From Micavibrio sp. UBA1850 (GTDB taxonomy: Bacteria; Pseudomonadota; Alphaproteobacteria; Micavibrionales; Micavibrionaceae): a stretch of 64,000 nt of DNA. The stretch covers positions 1 through 64,000 of the forward strand of contig DDIM01000009.1 in the NCBI GenBank assembly GCA_002338525.1. Reading direction: 5' to 3'. The notes under the pieces were generated by a model. It searched no databases and had not been told where the DNA came from. It worked only from the letters and a program-made list of their open reading frames with translations. Both the position numbers and the translations under genes were made by a program. This document shows, piece by piece, positions 27,499 to 36,969 of the stretch. Each line of letters opens with the position of its first letter. Within the stretch, counting starts at the first letter, position 1.

Positions 27499-27760
27499 TT
27501 TATATTTTTTCTCCGCACCTTTTGTAGGTATAAGCAAACACTTTTTGAATTACATGTATCATTAAATCAAATAGAGATATTAGGCAGCTTAAATTTTGAG
27601 TAAAGCTTTTTTTATAAGTCAGCCTAAATAAGCACAGTGGCTCGCCCTAAGCGGTAACAGAGTTGTGAATGTTTAGTGATTTGTGTAAAAACTCCATATC
27701 AAATGCGTGAAAACCAACTAAAGTATGGTTGGTATAATTTTATTTTTCTATCTAGTATTG

Positions 27761-29236
27761 ATGCTTTTTAATAGTTCGCTTTTTATTTTTGTTTTTTTGC
27801 CCGTTTGTTTAACAGGATTTTACTTCTTCAAAAAACAAACAAACAAAACCTGGGTTTTATGGCTTAATTTGTGCTCGATTGTCTTTTATGGATACTGGAG
27901 TCTTACACATCTTTCTATATTGATATTGAGTGTAACGTTAAATTATTTCTTAGCGCGCTCAATGAGACGATTTGGTAAGCTGGCGTTGGCTATGGGGATC
28001 ATCTTTAACCTCTCCTTACTAGGCTACTTTAAGTACAGTAATTTTCTTATTGAACAAATCAACTTTGGGTTTGGCACCAATTTAGACCTAATCAAAATCG
28101 TTTTACCGATAGGTATTTCCTTTTTCACGTTTCAACAAATCGCATACTTGGCTGACCTTTATAAAAGAAAAGCAGAGACAGCATCCTATAATCGTTATCT
28201 TTTCTTCATAAGTTTTTTCCCACAGTTAATTGCGGGGCCAATTGTACACCACGAAGAGATATTCAAGCAGCTAAAAAAACGTCGGCACTTTTTGAAAGGA
28301 CTTGCTATTGGCTTCTCTTTCTTTTGCATTGGGCTTTTTAAAAAGGTTGTTATTGCCGATCATGTTGCACTGACGGCTAATGAGGTTTTTGGATATGCAG
28401 AGGCTGGCGGCGCACCAACATTTCTTGAGGCATGGTACGGGGCACTTGCATACACATTGCAAATATACTTTGATTTTTCAGCATATTCAGACATGGCAAT
28501 TGGGTTGGCGTACATGTTTGGATTGCGACTTCCTCAAAACTTTTCATCTCCTTACAAAGCTACATCTATTGTCGATTTCTGGCGTCGTTGGCATATTACT
28601 CTTTCTCGCTTTTTGAAAGACTATTTATATATTCCGCTTGGTGGTAACAGGAAGGGGCATATTCGCAAATACATCAACGTTATCATCACAATGTTAATTG
28701 GAGGGTTTTGGCATGGGGCAAGCTGGAACTTTGTGCTGTGGGGGGGACTACATGGCGTATTTCTATTTATAAACCAATGGAGTAACGATACTTTTAAGGT
28801 TAAATCTCCAAAGATCGTAGGGTGGAGCTTAACGTTTTTACTTGTCGTGTTTGCTTGGGTTCCGTTCAGAGCGACAAATATCGAGGGCTTTTTGGGCATA
28901 TGGAAGGGAATGATATTCATGAATGGCGTTACTTTGCCAGAAAGCATGAGTATTTTAAACCTATCCAAAGGCACATTATTGCCCTCAGTCAACACAGATA
29001 TGGGCCTAACGATCGCTGTTCTTTTATTGATATGCTATTTTTTACCTAATACTTCAGAGATATTTAGAAAGCATAATGTTACGCTCAGTACGAAGGGCTA
29101 CAGTCATACAATGGATAAATCAAAATATATAAATTGGAGACCGACTTTTTTGTGGAGCATGCTTATTGTCTTCATGTTTACTATTTCTATTTTGAAGCTA
29201 AACAACCCCTCTGATTTCTTATACTTTCAATTTTAG
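27761..29236 (+). CDS. MBOAT family O-acyltransferase (AlgI-like)
   Basis: A 491-residue polytopic membrane enzyme. AlgI-like N-terminus 'MLFNSSLFIFVFLPVCLTGF' sets the start at 27761, 36 bases after a longer-frame ATG. Conserved elements are 'FPQLIAGPIVHHEE', 'IYFDFSAYSDMAIGLAYMFG', 'VDFWRRWHITLSRFLKDYLYIPLGGNR' and the catalytic-His segment 'MLIGGFWHGASWNFVLWGGLHG'. These enzymes move an acyl group across the membrane to surface polysaccharide. The next gene starts immediately after the stop and encodes an SGNH-like partner, the usual arrangement for AlgI/AlgJ- or PatA/PatB-type O-acetylation. Confidence 0.9.
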   Translation: MLFNSSLFIFVFLPVCLTGFYFFKKQTNKTWVLWLNLCSIVFYGYWSLTHLSILILSVTLNYFLARSMRRFGKLALAMGIIFNLSLLGYFKYSNFLIEQINFGFGTNLDLIKIVLPIGISFFTFQQIAYLADLYKRKAETASYNRYLFFISFFPQLIAGPIVHHEEIFKQLKKRRHFLKGLAIGFSFFCIGLFKKVVIADHVALTANEVFGYAEAGGAPTFLEAWYGALAYTLQIYFDFSAYSDMAIGLAYMFGLRLPQNFSSPYKATSIVDFWRRWHITLSRFLKDYLYIPLGGNRKGHIRKYINVIITMLIGGFWHGASWNFVLWGGLHGVFLFINQWSNDTFKVKSPKIVGWSLTFLLVVFAWVPFRATNIEGFLGIWKGMIFMNGVTLPESMSILNLSKGTLLPSVNTDMGLTIAVLLLICYFLPNTSEIFRKHNVTLSTKGYSHTMDKSKYINWRPTFLWSMLIVFMFTISILKLNNPSDFLYFQF

Positions 29237-30127
29237 ATGCATAGTGTTTTTAAAAAATATATTTTTACTACATTTGTTGCTATAGCTGCATTGGCTAGCT
29301 CATATATGGCTATTTATTCTTACTTTGACTATATAGGTCTAAATACTCTACAGAAACCATTTCAAATGCTCTATGAGTATCAGAATAAAAAAGCAAGATT
29401 ATCTGATGCATCCGTGGTATTTGTAGGAGATAGTTCGTTGGGTAATGCGATTGATGCGGACTATTTCTCTCAACTAAGTGGTTATGATACAGGCAACTTT
29501 GCTCTCACAGGTAAATTTGGATATCTTGGTTCCCTAAAAATGATCAAAAGTATTGATAGCAAGAACCTTAAAACCGTTTTTGTTTTCCAAACAACCGATA
29601 TGATGACTAGAGATATCGCTTTAGATTACAACACAATAAGGCTTTTTAAATCGTCTAATTTTTCAGGCATAAATCTTTCTATTTTCAATATCTCGACTTT
29701 CGATTTATTTATGCAGCAAATAGACGCTCTTTTTCATGGTAAACCTATTTATCGTATAAGCATTGAAAATGATTACATCAAGCAAGGAGCCCGTCTTGAA
29801 AATTTAGATAATTATGATGTCTTGCGCCCAGAGAAAATTGTAAAAGATAAGACACATTATCTCAAAGATATTGCACAATACTGCTTTGAAAATAATCTGC
29901 AATGCGTCTATGTACACGGCCCTGTTGCAGCAAAGATTTGTAATGGTAGCCCCTTATATTTTGAACAAGCCGCTAAAAACATAGCAGAAACTCATATTCC
30001 TTTAGAGGCCTCGACTCCTTTGTGCATTCCTCCAGAAGAACTTGGAGATTCTATAGATCATGTAGCACCTCAATATAAAAAGAAATACACCAAAAAGTAT
30101 TATGATCTGTTAAAATCTTATCTATAA
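29237..30127 (+). CDS. SGNH-like periplasmic partner of the MBOAT acyltransferase
   Basis: A 296-residue protein with one N-terminal hydrophobic segment (about 8-28) as membrane anchor. A VFVGDSSLGNAID stretch near residue 60 contains a GDS block I of the SGNH/GDSL fold. A C-terminal 'DSIDHVAPQYKKKYTKKYY' could supply the Asp-xx-His pair. The start codon directly follows the MBOAT stop (zero spacing), which supports functional coupling. By analogy with AlgJ/AlgX and PatB it would transfer acetyl groups to polysaccharide in the periplasm. Overall similarity is weak, so this rests on the GDS block and the neighbour. Confidence 0.7.
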   Translation: MHSVFKKYIFTTFVAIAALASSYMAIYSYFDYIGLNTLQKPFQMLYEYQNKKARLSDASVVFVGDSSLGNAIDADYFSQLSGYDTGNFALTGKFGYLGSLKMIKSIDSKNLKTVFVFQTTDMMTRDIALDYNTIRLFKSSNFSGINLSIFNISTFDLFMQQIDALFHGKPIYRISIENDYIKQGARLENLDNYDVLRPEKIVKDKTHYLKDIAQYCFENNLQCVYVHGPVAAKICNGSPLYFEQAAKNIAETHIPLEASTPLCIPPEELGDSIDHVAPQYKKKYTKKYYDLLKSYL

Positions 30128-30128
30128 G

Positions 30129-30815
30129 CTATGACTTGGCAGAGCGGACTAAATTTTCAAATAAGTTTCTGAATCTCTTTTTGTATGTCATGGCCTCGGG
30201 GTGAAACTGTACGCCTATAAAAAATTCCTTGTCAGGATCTTCAATGGCCTGGACAACGCCATTATCTTCTTTGGCACATGTCACAAGCCCTTTGCCCACT
30301 TTGTCGATTGCTTGTTTGTGCATAGAGTTAACAGACACGCGTTTTGATTTGAATATTTTACTAAGCGTGCTTGAGTCCATAACATTCATGCTTTTACGAA
30401 AGAAAATACGTGCAAATAAATTACTTGGATACTCTGCATTTTCGTACGCCTTTGCAACATCCATATGCAAACTACCGCCACGACGTACGTTTATGAGCTG
30501 CGCGCCACGGCATATACCTAAAACAGGTAGGTTTTTGCGTTCTGCGCGTTGCAACCACTCTATCTCGAGCGCGTCACGTTCTAAGTCGTATTCATAATCA
30601 GGCTTAGGATCGAGCTTGTATAAAGGAGGATACAAATCTGTGCCTCCCCCGATTACCAATCCATCTATCTGTGTATTATATTTCGGGCTTTTAGGGTGGA
30701 GGCGTACGGGCGTACCCCCAGCCAATCGTATTGAAAGCGCAATTAGCCATTGCAGCACATCTATCATCTCATCACGACAGGTATAGCCGATCAGCGGCTT
30801 TTTTGATTTTTTCAT
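30129..30815 (-). CDS. gamma-glutamyl-gamma-aminobutyrate hydrolase family (peptidase C26) protein
   Basis: A 228-residue class I glutamine-amidotransferase-like hydrolase. The nucleophile Cys is in 'VLGICRGAQLINV', the His/Glu of the triad in 'FIGVQFHPEAM', and 'LVIGGGTDLYPPLY' forms the oxyanion-side loop. PuuD-like members cleave gamma-glutamyl amides, and others process gamma-linked peptides. It lies 9 bases after the ATP-grasp ligase on the same strand. A ligase plus gamma-glutamyl hydrolase suggests making and trimming an amide-linked small molecule rather than general putrescine degradation. No other puu genes are nearby. Confidence 0.85.
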   Translation of the reverse strand: MKKSKKPLIGYTCRDEMIDVLQWLIALSIRLAGGTPVRLHPKSPKYNTQIDGLVIGGGTDLYPPLYKLDPKPDYEYDLERDALEIEWLQRAERKNLPVLGICRGAQLINVRRGGSLHMDVAKAYENAEYPSNLFARIFFRKSMNVMDSSTLSKIFKSKRVSVNSMHKQAIDKVGKGLVTCAKEDNGVVQAIEDPDKEFFIGVQFHPEAMTYKKRFRNLFENLVRSAKS

Positions 30816-30824
30816 ACTACACCC

Positions 30825-32150
30825 TTATCGCTTAATTTCTGGCGGCAATTCGCCATGTTGGATCAACGACCCTAGTATAAATAACGCCCCAAGCCCTACG
30901 AACGGATCATCATCTGCGTATGTCATATCTTCTGCTTCTTTTGACTCGCGACGAATGGCTTTTAACGCGTCAATGGCTTCAGAAAATGAAACGGTATCCT
31001 GTACCGCGTCTGAAAACAGCCTGTATGCATTTTTTAAGTCGTTATCTGCGATACGGGATTTAATATCAGGCCATTTTTCTTGTAGTTTGTCGAAACGGAA
31101 TATCTCTTGAGACATCATTTCCTTAATACGTGCAATTGTAGAAAGGCCAGGGAGGCTTGTCTTTAAGCCTATATACGCATTGTCCTCAATATCTAAGTCA
31201 CCTTGCGTAAACATTTTGTACAAAAGGTAGGGGAAATCGACATTTGATTTTATTGAATGATCAAGCCCCGCCCAAAAACGAGGATTTACCTCAATCATCA
31301 TAGGCGCTGAGTCTTCTTTTTCATCCCATATAAAATCAATGCCTGCAACACCGTTCCAGTTAAGGGGCCCCATCAAATCTTGGGCAAGCTTATCAAATTT
31401 TTTACTTTCAACTGTTTCACGTACAACACCTTGGCCGGCTTCCATCGGATATTTACGAATATTGTGATAGACCATGCTGGCAACCAACGTTCCGTGTTCA
31501 AATAAACCACAAAAACAGTAATCAACACCTTGCGCCATCTCCTGCACCAAAATTTGCTGGTTTGGATATTTTTTTTGCAAAGATTCAAATCTGGTGATCA
31601 AAGTTTGTGCATTATGTTCTTTAGATATGCCTCTGCCACCTGCGCCAATTGCAGGCTTGATAAAAACAGGAAACTCCATTTCCGAGGTCTGGTCTTCAAG
31701 GTCTTGTTTCGTCTTAGGCAGCCATGTCTTAAGACTTTCAACGCCAAGATCTTGTGTTGTTTTTGCAAACGTATCTTTGTGATTTACGCGATCAATCGCC
31801 TCGCTATCAGGGCATGCAACGGTGATAATACCCTCGAATTTTTCTTTATGACGGGCAATGATTTCGGCATCGCGAAATGCGGGGATGAGCAAATAGGGTT
31901 GGTCATCTTCAGGTTTATTGTTTTTTGCAATTTTTACAAGATCATCAATAAATGCATCTTCACTAATACTTGGTGATGTATATAAGACATTTTTTTTGAC
32001 AAATTTTGAAAACGATAAAACGGTCATGTTCACATCATCACAGCCAATGACCTCAATACCTTTACTTCCCAAAGATTGTGCAATCATGAGTGCAACTAGA
32101 CTTCGTCCATATGTGACAATTACTCGTCCTTTTTGTTCTTGCTTACTCAT
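30825..32150 (-). CDS. ATP-grasp carboxylate-amine ligase
   Basis: A 441-residue protein. The N-terminal pre-ATP-grasp Rossmann domain reads 'GRVIVTYGRSLVALMIAQSLGSKGIEVIG'. The ATP-grasp domain follows with 'FPVFIKPAIGAGGRGISKEH' (ATP-binding Lys and Gly loop), 'ILVQEMAQGVDYCFCGLF' and the metal-binding end 'MMIEVNPRFWAGLDHSIKS' (Glu, Asn). It forms an amide or carboxylate bond with ATP. The substrates are unknown. A C-terminal helical tail of about 100 residues is extra. It is paired with the C26 hydrolase and divergent from a MATE exporter, so a small peptide-like product and its export are conceivable. Confidence 0.83.
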   Translation of the reverse strand: MSKQEQKGRVIVTYGRSLVALMIAQSLGSKGIEVIGCDDVNMTVLSFSKFVKKNVLYTSPSISEDAFIDDLVKIAKNNKPEDDQPYLLIPAFRDAEIIARHKEKFEGIITVACPDSEAIDRVNHKDTFAKTTQDLGVESLKTWLPKTKQDLEDQTSEMEFPVFIKPAIGAGGRGISKEHNAQTLITRFESLQKKYPNQQILVQEMAQGVDYCFCGLFEHGTLVASMVYHNIRKYPMEAGQGVVRETVESKKFDKLAQDLMGPLNWNGVAGIDFIWDEKEDSAPMMIEVNPRFWAGLDHSIKSNVDFPYLLYKMFTQGDLDIEDNAYIGLKTSLPGLSTIARIKEMMSQEIFRFDKLQEKWPDIKSRIADNDLKNAYRLFSDAVQDTVSFSEAIDALKAIRRESKEAEDMTYADDDPFVGLGALFILGSLIQHGELPPEIKR

Positions 32151-32277
32151 TATTCTCTTAACACTCTTTGGTTTGTTTTCTAATTTTATTAAATTATACG
32201 TCTAATATATTTATATTTAAAGCATCTGTTTAAAAAACAACTTTTAATTGCTTGTTAATGCGCTATCTATTGCTCTC

Positions 32278-33627
32278 ATGCAAAACAAGCGCTCACGAGA
32301 CATGACACAAGGCCCAATAGTGCGTAAGATCTTTGATCTTAGCTGGCCTATGATTTTTGGTATTTTAGCCGTGATGTCTATTACACTCGTTGACACGTAT
32401 TTTGTAGGACAACTGGGCACAAAACCACTTGCCGCATTATCTTTTACGTTTCCTGTCACATTCACAATCTCAAGTCTTGCGATCGGGTTGAGCGCGGGAA
32501 CCGCATCCGTTGTTGCGCGCGCAATCGGATCGAAGGATGAGAAAAAAACTAAGCAACTTTCTACTGATGGTCTTGCCCTGTCATTTTTAATTGTGCTTGT
32601 CTTGTCTGTTTCAGGCTACATGGTTATCAAACCCTTGTTTTCTTTGATGGGAGCAGAAGGTGAAGTCTTGGACATGATTGTCAGATATATGCGCATATGG
32701 TTTTTTTCTATGCCGTTTTTGGTCATTCCTATGGTGGTCAATGCGCTTATTCGTGCGGCGGGAGATGCGTTTTGGCCTAGCGTTATCATGATCGCCTCAG
32801 CTGTTTTAAATGTTATCTTGACGCCTGCCTTTATTCAGGGGTGGAGTATATTACCGGCTATGGATATCGAGGGTGCGGCCATTGCCACTTTGATTGCTCG
32901 ATGTCTTGTTTTTATCTTTGCAGGGGCTTTGATTATTTTCCGTGAAAAGATGCTCACTTTTCAAAAAAGAAGCCTTCAACAAATTAAACACTCTTGGTTA
33001 GAAATTTCAAAAATCGCAATCCCCGCGGCATTTGGAAATGCGCTATACCCTGTTACAACAGGGATTGTGACCGCTATTCTCGCAAAATATGGTGATGAAG
33101 CGGTTGCTGCATACGGAGCGGCCACTCGCATTGAGGCTTTTGCGTGCATTCCAATGTTTGCTATGTCGGCTGCGATTGGACCGATATGTGGGCAAAATTG
33201 GGGTGCAGGGAAAAGTGCGCGCGTCAATGAAGCACAGATGAAAAGCTACATTGCATGTGTTATTTGGTCGAGTGTAATATTTGCACTTTTCCTTATTATT
33301 GCCCCTTGGATTGCACAACAATTTACCAGTGATGAAATGGTGGCAAATTACATTAAGCAGTATTTACTCATCGTCTCTCTTACATTTTGGGGATATGGCA
33401 TCTGTATTATTGCCGCAGGCTGTTACAACGCCATTGGAAAGCCGCTTTATGCTGTTTGCTACTACGCATTACGCTGTTTTGTTTTATATGTTCCATTCTG
33501 CTGGCTTGTAAGCGTTATCAGTAGCGAAGTTGAACATGTCTTTTATGCCATTGCGTTTGCTAATATCTCAAGTGGGATATTTATTGCATACCACGCGTTG
33601 CGCCTTCGTCGACAGCATAACTCTTGA
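32278..33627 (+). CDS. MATE family efflux transporter
   Basis: From the ATG at 32278 the protein is 449 residues with about 12 hydrophobic segments. Typical MATE features are 'GPIVRKIFDLSWPMIFGIL' at the N-terminus, 'DTYFVGQLGTKPLAALSFTFPV' in helix 2 and the duplicated counterpart 'AAYGAATRIEAFACIPMFAMSAAIGPICGQNWGAG' in the second half. MATE proteins export drugs or organic cations by H+ or Na+ exchange. A longer frame would begin with TTG at 32248, and the ATG is preferred. It is divergent from the ATP-grasp gene. Confidence 0.9.
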   Translation: MQNKRSRDMTQGPIVRKIFDLSWPMIFGILAVMSITLVDTYFVGQLGTKPLAALSFTFPVTFTISSLAIGLSAGTASVVARAIGSKDEKKTKQLSTDGLALSFLIVLVLSVSGYMVIKPLFSLMGAEGEVLDMIVRYMRIWFFSMPFLVIPMVVNALIRAAGDAFWPSVIMIASAVLNVILTPAFIQGWSILPAMDIEGAAIATLIARCLVFIFAGALIIFREKMLTFQKRSLQQIKHSWLEISKIAIPAAFGNALYPVTTGIVTAILAKYGDEAVAAYGAATRIEAFACIPMFAMSAAIGPICGQNWGAGKSARVNEAQMKSYIACVIWSSVIFALFLIIAPWIAQQFTSDEMVANYIKQYLLIVSLTFWGYGICIIAAGCYNAIGKPLYAVCYYALRCFVLYVPFCWLVSVISSEVEHVFYAIAFANISSGIFIAYHALRLRRQHNS

Positions 33628-33689
33628 TCAATTTAAATTTCGGTGCCTTTCTTATTGAAATTCTTGCACATAGTCACCATATTCGATGT

Positions 33690-34949
33690 ATGAAAATTGC
33701 AATAATAGGTGCGGGGATCTCTGGCTTAGGCGCGGCGTATCTCTTACATGAAAACCACGACATTACGGTATATGAAAAAAATGATTATGTCGGCGGACAC
33801 AGCCGCACGATTGACGTACCACTAAAGTCAGGTAAAGCCCCCAAAGTAAGCCCCGTTGATACAGGTTTTATTGTGTTTAATAATTGGAACTATCCCAATC
33901 TTATGGGGTTGTTTAAAACACTCAATGTGCCGTATCAAAAAAGCGATATGTCATTTGGCGTAAGCATTCAAGATGGCTGGCTTGAATATGGGTCTGACGG
34001 CATGTTTGCTCAAAAGAAAAATATCTTTAGTCCCAAATATTGGGGCATGCTTGCCGATATTGTGAAATTTAACAAACAAGCGCTCGCCTATATTGAAAAA
34101 GACCCAGAAATATCGTTGGGGCAATGTTTGGACGAACTGAATATGGGGGCATGGTTTCGCGACTATTATTTGCTCGCCATGGGGGCAGCCATTTGGAGCT
34201 GCCCGATTGATACTATTATGAAGTTTCCGGCTCAAACGTTTTTAAGATTTTTTAAAAATCATGGATTGCTCAGCATTAATAACCGTCCGCAATGGTATAC
34301 AGTTACAGGGGGGAGCCGTGAGTATGTCTCTAGACTAACGGCACCGTTTAAAGACAATATCAATCTCAATTGCGGCGTCTCAAAAGTGCACCGCCATGAA
34401 CAAAAAGTTATTGTTGTAGATGATAATGGTGCCACGGCAGAGTATGACGAGGTGATTTTTGGCTGTCATGCTGATGAGGCTCTGGCTATTATTTCAGATG
34501 CCAGTCAACAGGAAACACAAGTCTTAGGAAACTTCCAATATCAGGACAATCATATTGTTGTTCATAGCGACAAAAGCTTCATGCCTAAAACGAAAAAATG
34601 CTGGGCAAGCTGGGTTTATTTATCCGAGGCGCGAAAAGATGAAAAAGAGTGCGTGTCTCTCACATATTGGATGAACAATCTGCAAGGTATAGATGCGCAT
34701 CACCCAGTTTTTGTAACACTCAACCCCGGACGACGCCCAGATGAGGATACAATTATGGATGAGCACCATTTTTCTCACCCCATATTTGATTACGGCGCAA
34801 TTACCGCACAACCTCAGATCGAGACTATACAAGGTAAGGATAGGTTATGGTTTTGTGGTGCATACCAGCGTTACGGGTTTCACGAAGATGGGCTTATGAG
34901 CGCTGTTAATATAGTCAAAGCCATGGGCGGCACAATTCCATGGGCATAG
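33690..34949 (+). CDS. FAD/NAD-binding amine-oxidase-like protein (COG2907)
   Basis: From the ATG at 33690 the protein is 419 residues. The N-terminus is a dinucleotide-binding fold 'MKIAIIGAGISGLGAAYLL' with the acidic residue in 'ITVYEKNDYVGGHSRT', typical of FAD amine oxidases. 'PVDTGFIVFNNWNYPNL' and the C-terminal 'LWFCGAYQRYGFHEDGLMSAV' FAD-binding segment match COG2907. This family is habitually found next to DUF1365 and cyclopropane fatty acid synthase, as here, and probably modifies phospholipid acyl chains. The longer frame starting at 33624 uses a TTG with no ribosome-binding site. Its stop overlaps the next gene by 10 bases. Confidence 0.88.
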   Translation: MKIAIIGAGISGLGAAYLLHENHDITVYEKNDYVGGHSRTIDVPLKSGKAPKVSPVDTGFIVFNNWNYPNLMGLFKTLNVPYQKSDMSFGVSIQDGWLEYGSDGMFAQKKNIFSPKYWGMLADIVKFNKQALAYIEKDPEISLGQCLDELNMGAWFRDYYLLAMGAAIWSCPIDTIMKFPAQTFLRFFKNHGLLSINNRPQWYTVTGGSREYVSRLTAPFKDNINLNCGVSKVHRHEQKVIVVDDNGATAEYDEVIFGCHADEALAIISDASQQETQVLGNFQYQDNHIVVHSDKSFMPKTKKCWASWVYLSEARKDEKECVSLTYWMNNLQGIDAHHPVFVTLNPGRRPDEDTIMDEHHFSHPIFDYGAITAQPQIETIQGKDRLWFCGAYQRYGFHEDGLMSAVNIVKAMGGTIPWA

Positions 34950-35719
34950 CGCACAGACTGATACAGGGGCAGGTTATGCATAAGCGGACGTTGCCCAAAG
35001 TTAACGCATTTTCATATGGCATTTATTATTTGGCACTAAATCTTGATGCGCTTAATAATATGCCGCTTGCCTATAATCGCTTTGCCGCGATGAGTTTTTA
35101 CGACAAGGATCACGGCGCGCGCGATGGGTCTGATTTAAAAATATGGGCCAAAAAGATTCTTGATGATTTTGACCTGCATAAAGCCGATGGCGAGATTGTA
35201 CTTGTTTGTATGCCTCGCATCTTTGGCTACGTTTTTAATCCCGTAAGCTTTTGGTTATGTTATGATGCGTCTGGTGATATCCGCGCAATATTAAGCGAAG
35301 TGCATAACACATTTGGTGAGCGCCACACATATATATGCGCGCATGATGACCAACGTCCAATAACTGACACTGATATAATGGCTGCTGACAAAGATTTTCA
35401 TGTGTCTCCGTTTTTAGAACGTACTGGCCATTATCGTTTTCGTTTCAAGGTCTCAGACCGTTCTTTTGGCGCATGGATCGACTATTATAACAACGAGGAA
35501 AACAAGCAGTTAATCACGTCTTTGCTGGGGACATTTAGTCCCATGATGAAAAAAGATTTAAGACATGTATTTTGGCGCTACCCCCTCGTCCCTATGAAGG
35601 CGATCCTTCTTATACATTGGCAAGCGTTAAAAATCATTACTAAGCGCATTCCTTATATTTCAAAACCACAACAGAATGAAAAGACAATAACCATAACGAG
35701 AATAAATTTGGACAAATAG
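34940..35719 (+). CDS. DUF1365 family protein
   Basis: A 259-residue protein. It opens with 'IQGQVMHKRTLPKVNAFSYGIYYLALNLD', continues with 'MPRIFGYVFNPVSFWLCYD' and 'AILSEVHNTFGERHTYI', and later has 'DKDFHVSPFL', all diagnostic of DUF1365. The function is not defined. It is consistently linked to COG2907 oxidoreductases and cyclopropane fatty acid synthase, so a role in fatty acyl modification is inferred. It overlaps the upstream gene by 10 bases and lies 34 bases before cfa. Confidence 0.9.
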   Translation: MGIAHRLIQGQVMHKRTLPKVNAFSYGIYYLALNLDALNNMPLAYNRFAAMSFYDKDHGARDGSDLKIWAKKILDDFDLHKADGEIVLVCMPRIFGYVFNPVSFWLCYDASGDIRAILSEVHNTFGERHTYICAHDDQRPITDTDIMAADKDFHVSPFLERTGHYRFRFKVSDRSFGAWIDYYNNEENKQLITSLLGTFSPMMKKDLRHVFWRYPLVPMKAILLIHWQALKIITKRIPYISKPQQNEKTITITRINLDK

Positions 35720-35753
35720 TCCGGACGGCTTAAACTATATATAAGAGGTACAC

Positions 35754-36920
35754 ATGTTACAAAAAGCAGCGACACATCAAATTTTCAAACGTCTTGATAA
35801 TATATCATCAGGCGTTCTAGAATTAACGACACCAGATGGGAAAACACGTACGTTTGGCGGGCAGTCAAATGACAATAAACGCGTTAAGTTGGATATTTAT
35901 GATTGGAGTGTGCTTCCCAATATTGTACGCAAAGGAGACATTGGATTTGCCGACGATTATCGCGCCGGCAAGTGGGAAACTGATGATCTAAATACGCTTA
36001 TTACTATGGGGTTAGAAAATAAAGCGGCAATGGAGCGCCTCGTACAGGGTAATAAATTCTTCAGCGCGTTGTCGGGTCTGACTTACCTTTTGAAACTAAA
36101 TACGGTTAAAGGCAGCAAAAAAAATATACATGCTCATTATGATTTAGGAAATGAGTTTTATAAATTATGGCTTGATCCATCCATGACATATTCGTCCGCC
36201 TTTTTTAAGGACGGTGAGACCGATTTGATGCGCGCGCAACATAATAAATATGATCGCATGATTGAGCGTACACAGCAAACATCAGGCCGCATGCTGGAGA
36301 TTGGTTGCGGCTGGGGCGGCCTTGCCGAGCGAGCCTTAGGCAAAGGTGACTTTGACATTAAGGGTATTACCCTTTCGGATGAACAACACGCGTACGCCCA
36401 AGACCGATTGGGCAAGGACGTTAATATCGCGCTTGAAGATTACCGCCATCAAACAGGTACATATGATAGCATTATTTCTATTGAAATGTTTGAAGCCGTG
36501 GGTGAACGATATTGGGCAACATATTTTGAAAAAGTAAAGTCATTACTAAGCAAACAGGGGAAGGCTGTCATTCAAACAATTACAATGAACGAGCAGGATT
36601 TCCCCTCATATCGCCGTGGCGGTGACTTTATTAGAAGTTTTATCTTCCCAGGCGGTATGCTTCCTAGCCTTTCTCGTTTCAAACAAGACGCGCAAGCAGC
36701 AGGGCTTAAATGTGAAACACCTTTTTGTTTTGGTCAAGATTATGGCCAAACACTAGAGATGTGGCTGGATAAGTTTGATAGTGTCCAAGATGATGTCCGT
36801 GCCCTTGGATTTGATGACAGCTTTATACGCATATGGAGATTTTATTTGGCGGGGTGCGCCGCAGGCTTTAGAACAGGTCGTACCGATGTCATGCAAATCG
36901 AGCTGTCGCACGCAGATTAA
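35754..36920 (+). CDS. cfa: cyclopropane-fatty-acyl-phospholipid synthase
   Basis: A 388-residue SAM-dependent enzyme that adds a methylene bridge to cis double bonds of membrane phospholipid acyl chains. It shows 'HAHYDLGNEFYKLWLDPSMTYSSAFF', the family hallmark, then the SAM loop 'MLEIGCGWGGLAERAL', 'GITLSDEQHAYAQDR' and 'SIEMFEAVGERYW', with 'GGDFIRSFIFPGGMLPS' further on. Length is normal. It probably acts with the two upstream genes and the DUF3833 lipoprotein downstream. Some family members make other modifications such as methyl branches, so the exact product is open. Confidence 0.92.
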   Translation: MLQKAATHQIFKRLDNISSGVLELTTPDGKTRTFGGQSNDNKRVKLDIYDWSVLPNIVRKGDIGFADDYRAGKWETDDLNTLITMGLENKAAMERLVQGNKFFSALSGLTYLLKLNTVKGSKKNIHAHYDLGNEFYKLWLDPSMTYSSAFFKDGETDLMRAQHNKYDRMIERTQQTSGRMLEIGCGWGGLAERALGKGDFDIKGITLSDEQHAYAQDRLGKDVNIALEDYRHQTGTYDSIISIEMFEAVGERYWATYFEKVKSLLSKQGKAVIQTITMNEQDFPSYRRGGDFIRSFIFPGGMLPSLSRFKQDAQAAGLKCETPFCFGQDYGQTLEMWLDKFDSVQDDVRALGFDDSFIRIWRFYLAGCAAGFRTGRTDVMQIELSHAD

Positions 36921-36969
36921 CGTCAGGAAATATAAAGGAACTTTTGACGCCTATGGAGGTTGATAGAAT

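Noticed and set aside
15554..30127. Polysaccharide cluster as a recently transferred genomic island
   Set aside because: Somewhat more AT-rich than its surroundings, which is common for such clusters. No tRNA, integrase, IS element or direct repeat was found at its borders.
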